A stretch of DNA of 64,000 nucleotides, taken from assembly GCA_946414805.1 (NCBI GenBank), contig CAMKPZ010000003.1, positions 124,001-188,000 on the forward strand, in the 5' to 3' direction. Shown piece after piece: positions 26,548-35,031 of the stretch. The notes beneath the pieces are model-generated. The model saw nothing but the letters and a program-made list of their open reading frames with translations, made no database searches and had not been told where the DNA came from. This DNA is from an uncultured Bacteroidales bacterium. Lineage in GTDB: Bacteria; Bacteroidota; Bacteroidia; Bacteroidales; Paludibacteraceae. The position numbers and the translations under genes were made by a program. Each line of letters opens with the position of its first letter. Position 1 is the stretch's first letter.

Positions 26548-27561
26548 ATGATTCAATTCAGTGCACAGCAAATAGCAGCTCTGCTGGGAGGGCAGTTGTA
26601 CGGCAACTCCCGCGCAATGGTGAGCGATGTAGCGCCTATCGAACAGGCGGAAGCCGGACATCTGTCGTTCGTGACGGAGGAGAAATACCTGCCTTATCTG
26701 GGCAACACCAAAGCCGGTGTAGTGCTTATCACCCGTTCGCTGGTGGAGGGAAAGATCTCTTTCCCGGACGGCGAAGGAAAAGCCGGAGGGGCTTTCATCC
26801 TCGTGGAGAACGCCCGCGGTGCGATGGGACAGTTGCTGCAGATCGTCTCCAAGGCAATGAACCCTCCGAGGAAAGGGGTGGAGCAGCCTTCTTTCGTTGC
26901 CGAAGGAGTGGAGATCCCCGAGGATGCCTATATAGGCGCTTTTGCCTATATCGGTGCGAACGTGCGGCTGGGGAAGGGCGTGCAGATATATCCGAACGCC
27001 TATATCGGCGAGGATTCCGTCATCGGCGACAACACGGTCGTCTATGCCGGCGTGAAGATTTACGCCCGCAGCCGCATTGGCGCCAACTGCATCATCCATG
27101 CCGGAGTGGTGGTCGGAGGAGACGGCTTCGGCTTCGAACCCGACGCACAGGGAGTGAACCAAAAGATCCCGCAGATCGGTAACGTGATCATCGAAGACGA
27201 TGTGGAGATAGGAGCCAATACTACCATTGACCGGGCGATGATGGGATCAACGATCATCCGCAGGAACGCAAAGATAGACAACCTCGTTCAGATCGCCCAT
27301 AACGTGGAGGTCGGCGAGAGCACTTTCCTCTGCGCACAGGCAGGTATAGCCGGCAGTACAAAGATAGGCAGGCATTGCGTCCTGGCGGGGCAGGTTGGCG
27401 TAGCCGGACATATAGAGATTGCGGACAACTGTGTCTTTGGTGCGCAGTCCGGCGTACCGAACTCCGTCCGCAAACCCGGTACGTACATGGGCTATCCCGC
27501 GATTGAGGCTGGCCTCTGGAGACGCGCCGTCGTACGCTTCAAGCAAAACGGACAACGCTAA
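26548..27561 (+). CDS. lpxD: UDP-3-O-acylglucosamine N-acyltransferase
   Basis: Adds the N-linked hydroxyacyl chain in lipid A synthesis using acyl-ACP. The 337-residue protein has an N-terminal uridine-binding domain and then a left-handed beta-helix of hexapeptide repeats (residues ~105-310, for example IPEDAYIGAFAYIGANV). The histidine-rich stretch NCIIHAGVVVGGDGFGFEPD carries the catalytic His region. It is the first lipid A gene in the cluster lpxD-lpxC-lpxA, 12 bp after the HD gene. Confidence 0.95.
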   Translation: MIQFSAQQIAALLGGQLYGNSRAMVSDVAPIEQAEAGHLSFVTEEKYLPYLGNTKAGVVLITRSLVEGKISFPDGEGKAGGAFILVENARGAMGQLLQIVSKAMNPPRKGVEQPSFVAEGVEIPEDAYIGAFAYIGANVRLGKGVQIYPNAYIGEDSVIGDNTVVYAGVKIYARSRIGANCIIHAGVVVGGDGFGFEPDAQGVNQKIPQIGNVIIEDDVEIGANTTIDRAMMGSTIIRRNAKIDNLVQIAHNVEVGESTFLCAQAGIAGSTKIGRHCVLAGQVGVAGHIEIADNCVFGAQSGVPNSVRKPGTYMGYPAIEAGLWRRAVVRFKQNGQR

Positions 27562-27601
27562 ATAATTGCTATTAATTATTCATCTTTAATCATTCATTAC
27601 T

Positions 27602-28504
27602 TTGAAACAGCACACGATAAAAGACAGTTTCAGCCTCTCGTCAGTCGGTCTGCACACGGGCTTGAATATCACGGCTACTTTCCGTCCTGCGCCGGAGAAT
27701 ACCGGTGTGTGCCTGCGACGCGTGGATCTGCCCGGACAGCCCTGCTATCAGGCGCTGGCGGATTATGTCTCCGGTACGGAGAGAGGCACCGTGCTTGAGC
27801 ATGGCAAATGGAAGGTTTCTACGGTGGAGCATGCTCTCAGCGCCTTGTATGCCCTGGGTATTGATAATTGTATTATCGAAGTGGACGGACCCGAGATGCC
27901 TATCCTGGACGGATCCTCGCGATTCTTCGTGAGGGAGATACAACGCGTCGGGATGGAGGAACAGGAGGCGGAGCAGAGGATCTACGTGGTGAAGGAACCG
28001 ATCGAATATATCTCCGAGCACGGCCACAGGATGCGTATAGAGCCTTGCGACCACTACGAGGTGGATGTCACCATCGCCTTTCAGTCTAACCTCCTTCGGG
28101 AGCAGCACGCCACGCTCACCAACCTCGCGGATTATCCGGGCGACATAGCGGCGGCGCGTACCTTCTGTTTCGTGCGCGAGATCGAACCCCTTCTCCGCGT
28201 CGGACTCATCAAAGGGGGAGACCTCAAGAATGCTCTCGTGATCTACGAGACCGAACTGTCGCAGTCCGGAATGGATTATTTCTGCGATAAGATGGGGCAA
28301 CCGCGTTTGGATGCCAAGAAACTGGGATATCTCTCCCCGCTGAATTATCCGAACGAACCCGCACGCCATAAACTCCTCGATGTTATCGGAGACCTCTCCC
28401 TGCTCGGAATGCGCTTGCAGGGCAGGATCATTGCCTTCAAACCCGGACACACCTTCAACACCCAGTGCGTCCGCCGTTTCCGCAACCAGATCCTCTCCGA
28501 ATAA
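27602..28504 (+). CDS. lpxC: UDP-3-O-acyl-N-acetylglucosamine deacetylase, stand-alone
   Basis: Zinc enzyme for the committed step of lipid A synthesis, 300 residues. The zinc ligands and catalytic residues are visible: VEHALSAL (Glu-His), RHKLLDVIGDLSLLG (His and Asp) and FKPGHTFNT (His). The start codon is TTG at 27602; an upstream in-frame stop at 27587 leaves no ATG. Most Bacteroidota LpxC proteins are fused to a C-terminal FabZ dehydratase (~460 residues), but here the gene stops at the end of the LpxC domain and no FabZ follows. Confidence 0.94.
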   Translation: MKQHTIKDSFSLSSVGLHTGLNITATFRPAPENTGVCLRRVDLPGQPCYQALADYVSGTERGTVLEHGKWKVSTVEHALSALYALGIDNCIIEVDGPEMPILDGSSRFFVREIQRVGMEEQEAEQRIYVVKEPIEYISEHGHRMRIEPCDHYEVDVTIAFQSNLLREQHATLTNLADYPGDIAAARTFCFVREIEPLLRVGLIKGGDLKNALVIYETELSQSGMDYFCDKMGQPRLDAKKLGYLSPLNYPNEPARHKLLDVIGDLSLLGMRLQGRIIAFKPGHTFNTQCVRRFRNQILSE

Positions 28505-28559
28505 ATGAATAAATAGGAAAATGTGAAAATGAATAAATGAGAAAATGAATAAATGCGAA
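28505..28559. repeat. AAATGAATAAATGAG-type repeat between lpxC and lpxA
   Basis: Repeated blocks such as ATGAATAAATGAGAAA and ATGAATAAATGCGAAA. The repeat runs into the lpxA coding sequence and supplies its first six codons. Confidence 0.85.
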
Positions 28560-29279
28560 AATAATATCTCTCCTTTAGCTTATGTGAGCCCCAAGGCGCA
28601 AATAGGCAAGAATGTCACCATTGACGCTTTTGCCTATATCGACGATAACGTGATCCTTGGCGATAACTGCCATGTCTTCCCGTCGGCGGTTATTGGTGCG
28701 GTGCCGCAGGACTTGAAGTTCAAGGGCGAAGAGACTTGGACGGTCATCGGCGACAACTGCGTCCTCCGCGAGTTTGTTACCGTCCATCGCGGTACGGCCT
28801 CCAAAGGCAAAACCGTCATCGGATCCAACAACCTCATCATGGCGTACTGCCACGTGGCGCACGATTGCGTCCTGCACGATAATATCATTATGTCCAACGC
28901 CACCCAGCTGGCAGGCGAAGTGGAGGTCGATGATTTCGCGATCATCGGCGGCGGAACACTTGTCCATCAGTTCTCGCATATAGGATCGCATGTAATGATC
29001 CAGGGGGGCTCGAAGATCAACAAAGATATTCCGCCCTATTCCATCGCGGCACGCGAACCCATCGCTTTCTGCGGAATCAACTCCGTCGGACTCAACCGCC
29101 GCGGCTTCACGCCCGAACAGATACACACCATCCAGGAGACCTACCGCATTCTCTACAACAGCGGACTTATTATCTCGCAAGCCGTAGAGAAAGCGGAAGC
29201 AGAGATCCCTGCCTCGCCTGAACGTGACATGATCCTCAATTTCGTACGTGCCTCCGAGAGAGGCATCGTGAGAGCATGA
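28545..29279 (+). CDS. lpxA: UDP-N-acetylglucosamine acyltransferase
   Basis: First enzyme of lipid A synthesis, a trimeric left-handed beta-helix. The 244-residue protein has hexapeptide repeats from ISPLAYVSPKAQIG onward, the catalytic histidine segment NLIMAYCHVAHDC, and a C-terminal helical domain. The first residues MNKCEN come from the intergenic repeat, not from the LpxA family, whose homology starts at about residue 8. The in-frame start at 28545 is the only one available. Confidence 0.95.
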   Translation: MNKCENNISPLAYVSPKAQIGKNVTIDAFAYIDDNVILGDNCHVFPSAVIGAVPQDLKFKGEETWTVIGDNCVLREFVTVHRGTASKGKTVIGSNNLIMAYCHVAHDCVLHDNIIMSNATQLAGEVEVDDFAIIGGGTLVHQFSHIGSHVMIQGGSKINKDIPPYSIAAREPIAFCGINSVGLNRRGFTPEQIHTIQETYRILYNSGLIISQAVEKAEAEIPASPERDMILNFVRASERGIVRA

Positions 29280-29310
29280 GGACTCCGCCAATACACAACA
29301 ACGAATAATT

Positions 29311-29349
29311 AAATAAATGTGAAAATATGGAAATGAATAAATGTGAAAA
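29311..29349. repeat. AAATGTGAAAAT-type repeat before glnS
   Basis: Same family as 28505-28559. It includes ATGAATAAATGTGAAAAT, which encodes MNKCEN in glnS exactly as in lpxA. Confidence 0.85.
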
Positions 29350-31102
29350 TGACCCCGAGTCCCGTAGTCTCAATTTCATTGAGCAAATCGTAGAAAAAGA
29401 CCTCGCCGAGGGAGTGAACAACGGACGTATCCAGACCCGCTTCCCGCCCGAGCCGAACGGTTACCTGCACATCGGCCATGTCAAAGCCATCTGCATGGAC
29501 TTCGGCATCGCCGAGAAATACAACGGCGTCTGCAACCTCCGTTTCGACGACACCAACCCAGCCAAAGAGGACACCGAGTACGTAGAGACCATCGAACGCG
29601 ACATCGCGTGGCTCGGCTTCAAATGGGGCAAGATCTTCTATGCTTCCGACTATTTCGAGCAGCTCTACGACCTTGCGATCCGCTTTATCAAAGAGGGCAA
29701 AGCCTACGTCGACGAACAGACCGCAGAGCAGATTGCCGAGCAGAAAGGTACGCCTACCGAACCCGGTGTAGCGTCACCCTACCGCGACCGACCCATCGAG
29801 GAGAACCTCCGTCTCTTCGAAGCCATGCAGGCCGGCGAGATAGAGGAAGGCAAGATGGTACTCCGTGCCAAGATTGACATGGCGAACCCCAACATGCACT
29901 TCCGCGACCCGATCATGTACCGTATTATCACTTCGCACCCGCACCACCGCACAGGCCGCCGCTGGAATGTCTATCCGATGTACGACTTCGCGCATGGACA
30001 GTCCGACTATTTCGAGGGTGTGACCCACTCTATCTGTACACTCGAGTTCGAGGTACACCGTCCGCTCTATGACTGGTTCCTCGACCAGATAACAGGACCC
30101 AACTTCGCTGGCCTCTCGCCCTACGGCCCGGACTATCGTCCGAAGCAGCGTGAGTTCAACCGCCTCAATATAACCTATACTGTCATGTCCAAGCGTAAGA
30201 TGCTCCAGCTCGTCAAAGAAGGCCTTGTAGCAGGTTGGGACGATCCGCGTATGCCGACTGTCTGCGGTCTCCGCCGTAGAGGCTATACGCCGACCTCCAT
30301 ACGCAATTTCATGGACCGTATAGGCTACACCAAGGTGGAAGGTATGATTGACCAGGGTCTGCTGGAACACACCATCCGCGAGGACCTCAAAGAGACCGCA
30401 CCCCGCGTATGCGCTATCTTCGACCCTGTCAAACTGGTTATTACCAACTACCCGGAATCTCCGGACAAGCCGGAAATTCTGGTAGCCGACAACATCGACG
30501 GTCATCCCGAACTCGGCACCCGTGAGATGCCTTTCGGACGCGAACTGTGGATCGAGCGTGGTGACTTCCTCGAGGAAGCGGACAACAAGTTCTACCGTCT
30601 CTCTCCGGGCGGACGCGAGGTACGCCTCAAATCCTCTTATATCATCCGGGCTACGGGCTGCGAGAAGGACGAGAACGGCAATATAACCACCGTCTATGCC
30701 ACCTACGATTCCGACTCCAAGTCCGGCACCGAAGGAGGCAACCGCAAGACCAAAGCCACTATCAACTGGGTGGAGTGCAACTCTTGCATTGACGCCGAGG
30801 TTCGTCTGTACGACCGTCTCTTTGCCGTGGAAAACCCCTCTGCTGAGGAAGGCGACTTCCGTGACCTCCTCAACCCCGACAGTCTCAAGGTCGTTACCGC
30901 CAAAGTCGAATCCTCCCTTCGCAAGGAAATGAAGTCTTACAGCGACAGCGGTCTGTCAGCGCAGCGGTCTAACTACGAGGTGTTCCACATGTCCCACTAC
31001 CAGCTCTTGAAGCAAGGCTATTTCGTAGTGGATCCGGACACCACAGCCGACCACCTCGTCCTCAACCGCACCTGCTCCCTCAAGGACAACTATTTGAAGT
31101 AA
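29327..31102 (+). CDS. glnS: Glutaminyl-tRNA synthetase
   Basis: A 591-residue class I synthetase charging tRNA-Gln. The HIGH motif reads PNGYLHIGHVKAI and the KMSKS motif is VMSKRKM. The anticodon-binding beta-barrels lie after residue ~345. The first six to eight residues (MEMNKCEN) are derived from the same intergenic repeat as in lpxA; homology begins after it. Start 29327 or 29333 are both possible. It follows lpxA by 47 bp, perhaps read from the same promoter. Confidence 0.95.
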   Translation: MEMNKCENDPESRSLNFIEQIVEKDLAEGVNNGRIQTRFPPEPNGYLHIGHVKAICMDFGIAEKYNGVCNLRFDDTNPAKEDTEYVETIERDIAWLGFKWGKIFYASDYFEQLYDLAIRFIKEGKAYVDEQTAEQIAEQKGTPTEPGVASPYRDRPIEENLRLFEAMQAGEIEEGKMVLRAKIDMANPNMHFRDPIMYRIITSHPHHRTGRRWNVYPMYDFAHGQSDYFEGVTHSICTLEFEVHRPLYDWFLDQITGPNFAGLSPYGPDYRPKQREFNRLNITYTVMSKRKMLQLVKEGLVAGWDDPRMPTVCGLRRRGYTPTSIRNFMDRIGYTKVEGMIDQGLLEHTIREDLKETAPRVCAIFDPVKLVITNYPESPDKPEILVADNIDGHPELGTREMPFGRELWIERGDFLEEADNKFYRLSPGGREVRLKSSYIIRATGCEKDENGNITTVYATYDSDSKSGTEGGNRKTKATINWVECNSCIDAEVRLYDRLFAVENPSAEEGDFRDLLNPDSLKVVTAKVESSLRKEMKSYSDSGLSAQRSNYEVFHMSHYQLLKQGYFVVDPDTTADHLVLNRTCSLKDNYLK

Positions 31103-31123
31103 CTCTTTAACCATTTAACGTTT

Positions 31124-31540
31124 ATGCGCACACGCATAAACCAAAACAAAGAGCAGATCTTCTGTGACTTCCGCCACCGCTGGGTGCGGCTCACACCGGA
31201 AGAATGGGTACGCCAGCAGTTGCTTCACCGTCTGGTGGAGCAACTGGGCTATCCCGCTTCGCTTATTGCCGTAGAGCAGGCAATCAAGGTAGGGGAGGCG
31301 CAAAAACGCTGTGACGCAGTCGTTTATGACCGTGCCATGCAGCCGCGTTTGCTTATCGAGTGTAAAGCGGAAACGGTTCCTTTGACCCAGAAGACACTGG
31401 ATCAGGCGGTTATATACAATCGGAAACTGAATGTGCCGTACCTGCTCCTCCATAACGGACTGCAGTCGGTCTTGGTCCATTGTCCGTCTGGAAAGGCGTA
31501 TGCCCAACTCCTGCCGTATTCGCAGTTAATCCAAGACTGA
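31124..31540 (+). CDS. Small nuclease-fold protein (HsdR N-terminal-like)
   Basis: A 138-residue protein matching the 'type I restriction enzyme R protein N-terminal' family in Bacteroidota. A PD-(D/E)xK-like core is visible: RCDAVVYD, then LLIECKAE. No helicase, methylase or specificity gene is present, so this is not a restriction system. The whole gene is the domain. Function is unknown. It follows glnS by 21 bp and converges on the 31547 gene. Confidence 0.8.
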   Translation: MRTRINQNKEQIFCDFRHRWVRLTPEEWVRQQLLHRLVEQLGYPASLIAVEQAIKVGEAQKRCDAVVYDRAMQPRLLIECKAETVPLTQKTLDQAVIYNRKLNVPYLLLHNGLQSVLVHCPSGKAYAQLLPYSQLIQD

Positions 31541-31546
31541 TCGGGC

Positions 31547-31993
31547 TTAACTTAAATGCCGCCGTTCACGGACAATCAGCAGCGCTTCTTCTCTAATATC
31601 GGGAGGAAGCGCTATGTCTCTCATCTGAACACTGCGGCACCAACCGGCGACATCGCTCTCCTGCAGCGAACGGAAGACGGAGCGAAGCGCCTCTTGTTGC
31701 TCCGGCGTGTACTCCTCAGGGGCAATCCCTGCCAGCGCGTCTAACTCCTCGTCGTCGTAATAAACGATCTCTGCGTTCGTCTGTAACAAGGTCTCGCGCT
31801 CACACACAAGGTGTTCGCCGCAGCAACCTTCCGGACGCTCGTTCGCTTGCTCGGACGCAACAGTTTCTCCCGCACCCGATGCTGCGGCTCCTTCTGCACC
31901 CGATGCTGCGGCTTTACGCTTGGAGCGCTCATGCCATTCCGTAGCTACAAGCACCACCAGACCTAATACTATGAATAAGATTAAAGGAATCAC
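31547..31993 (-). CDS. Membrane-anchored protein with CCGxHxxCE motif
   Basis: A 148-residue protein with one N-terminal membrane helix (LILFIVLGLVVLVA), an Ala/Gly/Glu-rich linker, then CCGEHLVCERE and an acidic C-terminal helical part (YYDDEELDALAGI). I recall similar uncharacterised Bacteroidales proteins, sometimes labelled phospholipase without support. The cysteines and histidine suggest a metal site. The start codon is GTG at 31993. It lies 13 bp downstream of parE and may be co-transcribed. Confidence 0.65.
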   Translation of the reverse strand: MIPLILFIVLGLVVLVATEWHERSKRKAAASGAEGAAASGAGETVASEQANERPEGCCGEHLVCERETLLQTNAEIVYYDDEELDALAGIAPEEYTPEQQEALRSVFRSLQESDVAGWCRSVQMRDIALPPDIREEALLIVRERRHLS

Positions 31994-32006
31994 CGGTCAC
32001 CAATTC

Positions 32007-33971
32007 TCAATTCTCTTCCTCCACTCGGTCTTCTTCGATCACCAGATTGTCGATGATGAACTGCTGCCGCTCCGTAGTGTTCTTTCCCATGTAATAGGCA
32101 AGCAGCTCATTCACAGCATCTTCCTTACGCAGCGTCACTTGGTCCAGACGGATACCGGCGCCGATAAAGCCTTTGAACTCATCCGGAGAGATCTCTCCCA
32201 GACCTTTGAATCGCGTGATCTCGGGGTTCTTGATTGCCTCAATCGCCTTCTGCCGCTCTTCCTCCGAATAGCAATAGATCGTCTGGTTCTTGTCTTTCAC
32301 GCGGAAGAGAGGCGTCTGCAGAATATACACATGGCCTTTCTTCACCAGATCGGGGAAGAACTGCAGGAAGAAGGTCAGCATCAGCAGACGGATGTGCATT
32401 CCGTCCACATCGGCATCGGTAGCGATGATCACTTTGTTGTAGCGCAGCTCATCCAGACCGTCTTCGATATTCAAGGCCGATTGCAGGCAGTTGAACTCTT
32501 CGTTCTCGTAAACCACCGATTTGCTCAGACCGTAACTGTTCAGCGGCTTGCCTCGGAGCGAGAAGACAGCTTGTGTCCGCACATCGCGGCTCTTGGTGAT
32601 ACTTCCGCTTGCGGACAGACCCTCGGTGATGAAGATACAGCTCTCCAGCCGCAGATCGTCATCCGCATCCTTGGCGCTCTTCACCGGCTTGGCGTCATTG
32701 AGGTGGATCTGGCAGTCACGCAGCTTGGGGTTGTTCACCAGGTTCTTCTTCGCTCGTTCGCGTGCTGCCTTGGTCACGCCGGCGATCGCCTTACGCTCTT
32801 TCTCGCTGTCCTGGATCTTCTGCAGCATGATCTCTACGGTCTGCGGATTCTTGTGCAGGTAGTTGTCCAGATGCTGCTTGACAAAATCGTTAACGAACTT
32901 GTTCACGCTTACGCCGCCGGTGGGACTCATGTCTTTGGATCCTAATTTCACCTTCGTCTGGCTCTCGAAAACGGGTTCCTCCACATTGATTGCAATAGCG
33001 CCCACTACGCCGTTGCGGATATCTGCCAACTCTTGGTTTTTGTTGAAGAACTCCTTGATCGTTCGTCCGATGGCCTCGCGGTAAGCCGTCTGATGGGTAC
33101 CGCCTTGGATCGTGTGCTGGCCGTTCACGAAGGAGTAGTACTCGTCGCCGTTCTGATCCGTGTGGGTCAGGGCGATCTCGATATCTTCGCCCACAAGATG
33201 AATGATCGGGTAGAGCGGATTGACCGTCATGTTCTCTGTCAGCAGATCCAGCAGACCGTTCTTCGATACGAATTTCTTGCTTTCGACTTTCGACTTTTGA
33301 CTTTCGACTCTCGTATATACCAGCGTCAGACCCGTGTTAAGGTAGGCGTAGTTACGCAGCAGTTCCTCTATATAGTCGTCGCGGAAACGGTAGTTCTCGA
33401 ATAAACCCTTGCTGCTGTCCGGCACAAACTCAATGATCGTACCCCTTTTCTCCGGTCCGTCGTAATCCTGGATGCCGGTGTCGCTTGTCAGCTTGCCCTG
33501 CGCGAACTCCGCACGGCGTCTCTTCCCTTCGCGGAAAGACTCTACGGCGAAGAAGGAAGACAGCGCGTTCACCGCTTTCGTTCCTACACCGTTCAGACCC
33601 ACGGATTTCTTGAAAGCCTTGCTGTCGTATTTACCGCCCGTATTGAGCACGCTCACCACTTCTACCAGTTTGCCCAATGGAATACCGCGCCCGTAGTCAC
33701 GCACACGGACCATCTGATGGCTGGCATCTGATGGCTGATGGCTGATCTCAACCTCTATCACCTTCCCTTCGCCCATGCGGTACTCGTCTATCGAGTTGTC
33801 GATGCTCTCTTTGATCAGCACGTATATTCCGTCGTCCGAGTGGCTGCCGTCACCTAACTTACCGATATACATACCCGGACGACGCCGGATATGTTCCATG
33901 TCATCGAGGTGAATAATGTTTTCGTCGCCGTAATCTACGGGAATGGCTTGTTGGTCCTTTTCGTCAATCAT
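32007..33971 (-). CDS. parE: DNA topoisomerase IV subunit B
   Basis: ATPase subunit of a type IIA topoisomerase, 654 residues from the ATG at 33971. The GHKL ATPase motifs ([33 protein letters not shown]) and the TOPRIM motif [12 protein letters not shown] with DADVDGMH are clear. A short charged stretch (about residues 219-231, [13 protein letters not shown]) is encoded by a 7-bp tandem repeat and looks like an insertion. The open frame runs upstream to 34100 through the promoter, so the later start is used. The partner parC is not in the window. Confidence 0.92.
   Translation of the reverse strand: MIDEKDQQAIPVDYGDENIIHLDDMEHIRRRPGMYIGKLGDGSHSDDGIYVLIKESIDNSIDEYRMGEGKVIEVEISHQPSDASHQMVRVRDYGRGIPLGKLVEVVSVLNTGGKYDSKAFKKSVGLNGVGTKAVNALSSFFAVESFREGKRRRAEFAQGKLTSDTGIQDYDGPEKRGTIIEFVPDSSKGLFENYRFRDDYIEELLRNYAYLNTGLTLVYTRVESQKSKVESKKFVSKNGLLDLLTENMTVNPLYPIIHLVGEDIEIALTHTDQNGDEYYSFVNGQHTIQGGTHQTAYREAIGRTIKEFFNKNQELADIRNGVVGAIAINVEEPVFESQTKVKLGSKDMSPTGGVSVNKFVNDFVKQHLDNYLHKNPQTVEIMLQKIQDSEKERKAIAGVTKAARERAKKNLVNNPKLRDCQIHLNDAKPVKSAKDADDDLRLESCIFITEGLSASGSITKSRDVRTQAVFSLRGKPLNSYGLSKSVVYENEEFNCLQSALNIEDGLDELRYNKVIIATDADVDGMHIRLLMLTFFLQFFPDLVKKGHVYILQTPLFRVKDKNQTIYCYSEEERQKAIEAIKNPEITRFKGLGEISPDEFKGFIGAGIRLDQVTLRKEDAVNELLAYYMGKNTTERQQFIIDNLVIEEDRVEEEN
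33280..33313. repeat. 7-bp tandem repeat CTTTCGA inside parE
   Basis: CTTTCGA, CTTTCGA, CTTTTGA, CTTTCGA, then CTCTCG. It keeps the reading frame open and encodes a Lys/Ser/Glu-rich loop. Confidence 0.85.
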
Positions 33972-33995
33972 AACTGGTCTGAACTTTTGCGACTG

Positions 33996-34026
33996 CAAAA
34001 GTACTGCTTTTTTTTCAAATATGCAA
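33996..34026 (-). promoter_or_regulatory. parE promoter
   Basis: Minus-strand -33 TTGCATATTTG, 17-bp spacer, -7 TACTTTTGCA (34003-33996). The leader to 33971 is about 20 nt. Confidence 0.8.
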
Positions 34027-34095
34027 GAAAAAAAATACCCGACAGGGATTTTTTCTTCCAAATGTTCTATTTTTTCTTGCCCTGTTAATGTCGGG

Positions 34096-34153
34096 GTCAA
34101 GTCGAGGGCAAGTCGAGGGCAAGTCGTGGTAAAGTCGAGAGAAAGTCGTGGTC
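34096..34153. repeat. Imperfect repeat of AAGTCGAGGGC between parE and the glycan operon
   Basis: Five or so imperfect 10-11 bp units (AAGTCGAGGGC, AAGTCGTGGT, AAAGTCGAGAG). It reaches the stop codon of the last glycosyltransferase gene. Confidence 0.8.
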
Positions 34154-35027
34154 AGAGATGTTCAATTTGGTTGAACCGTCTTCTTTCTCTGTCGAAGAAC
34201 CAACCCCATTTGTTGAAATACCTACACATGTTCTGGATGTGGATCCGCAGCATGCGCGTGTCCTTATAAGAAGCCTGCGCGTGCGCGTGTATGATCGTCC
34301 ATTCGGGATAATAGAGCGTCAAGTAATGGCGGTGGATCGTGCGCGTGAGGTCAATGTCCTCCGGGTACATGAAATACCGTTCGTCAAACAGCCCTGCCTC
34401 CACCGCGGCTTTCGTCCGGAGCAGCATAAAGCAGCCGCTCAGGTATGGCGCATTGACAGGCCTCTTCAGATCTAAATCCCGTAACTCATACCGCTTGTTC
34501 CGCTTTGCTATCATCCATTTCGGTAAGAACCGCCGCCCGAACACGTCTATCGGACTGGGTAACCGTTTGGCTAAATACTGTTGCGTCCCGTCGGGGTTGA
34601 GCACTTTCGGCATTAACTGGCCTGCTTCGGGGTGAACGGTCATCCAGTCGTGCATGGCATCAATATCTTCCGCCTTCACTTGGATATCACTATTCATCAC
34701 CAGATGCAGCTCTGTCTGATAGTACGCACTCTCCCGCAATGCAATATTATGTGCTTTCCCGTAACCTAAGTTCTCCTCCATAGCCATATACCGCAGTTGC
34801 TTGGTGCCGAATCGCTTCGCCAGCGTCTCTTTCGCTCCTGCCATCCCTGCCTTCTCATGCTCCGCTCTTGCTTTCTCTTTTGCTATCCCTGTTTTTCGGA
34901 ATGCCTCTTCTGTATTGTCTAACAGATAGATCTTCCGCAGGTTCTTCACCCGCAGCAACTCCTCCACCAGAGGCATTACTTCCTCTTCCCATTTCGGACG
35001 ATATAAGACAATAGAGATATTGAGCAT
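34152..35027 (-). CDS. Glycosyltransferase family 2 (rhamnosyltransferase-like)
   Basis: A 291-residue GT2 enzyme. From the ATG at 35027 it opens NISIVLYRPKWEEEV, has the nucleotide-sugar acidic motif MNSDIQVKAEDID and a downstream GCFMLLRTKAAVEAGLFDE acceptor segment typical of GT2 rhamnosyltransferase-like enzymes. It transfers a sugar in the cytoplasm during surface-polysaccharide assembly; donor and acceptor are unknown. It is the last gene of the six-gene operon, 4 bp after the preceding stop. Confidence 0.85.
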   Translation of the reverse strand: MLNISIVLYRPKWEEEVMPLVEELLRVKNLRKIYLLDNTEEAFRKTGIAKEKARAEHEKAGMAGAKETLAKRFGTKQLRYMAMEENLGYGKAHNIALRESAYYQTELHLVMNSDIQVKAEDIDAMHDWMTVHPEAGQLMPKVLNPDGTQQYLAKRLPSPIDVFGRRFLPKWMIAKRNKRYELRDLDLKRPVNAPYLSGCFMLLRTKAAVEAGLFDERYFMYPEDIDLTRTIHRHYLTLYYPEWTIIHAHAQASYKDTRMLRIHIQNMCRYFNKWGWFFDRERRRFNQIEHL

Positions 35028-35031
35028 GGGG

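Noticed and set aside
26011..27162. 383-codon open frame on the minus strand opposite the HD gene and lpxD
   Set aside because: It runs across two well-supported plus-strand genes and has His/Arg-rich composition typical of shadow frames.
31124..31540. A restriction-modification system
   Set aside because: Only an HsdR N-terminal-like nuclease domain is present; there is no helicase, methyltransferase or specificity subunit nearby. RhuM at 43078 is also without type I partners here.
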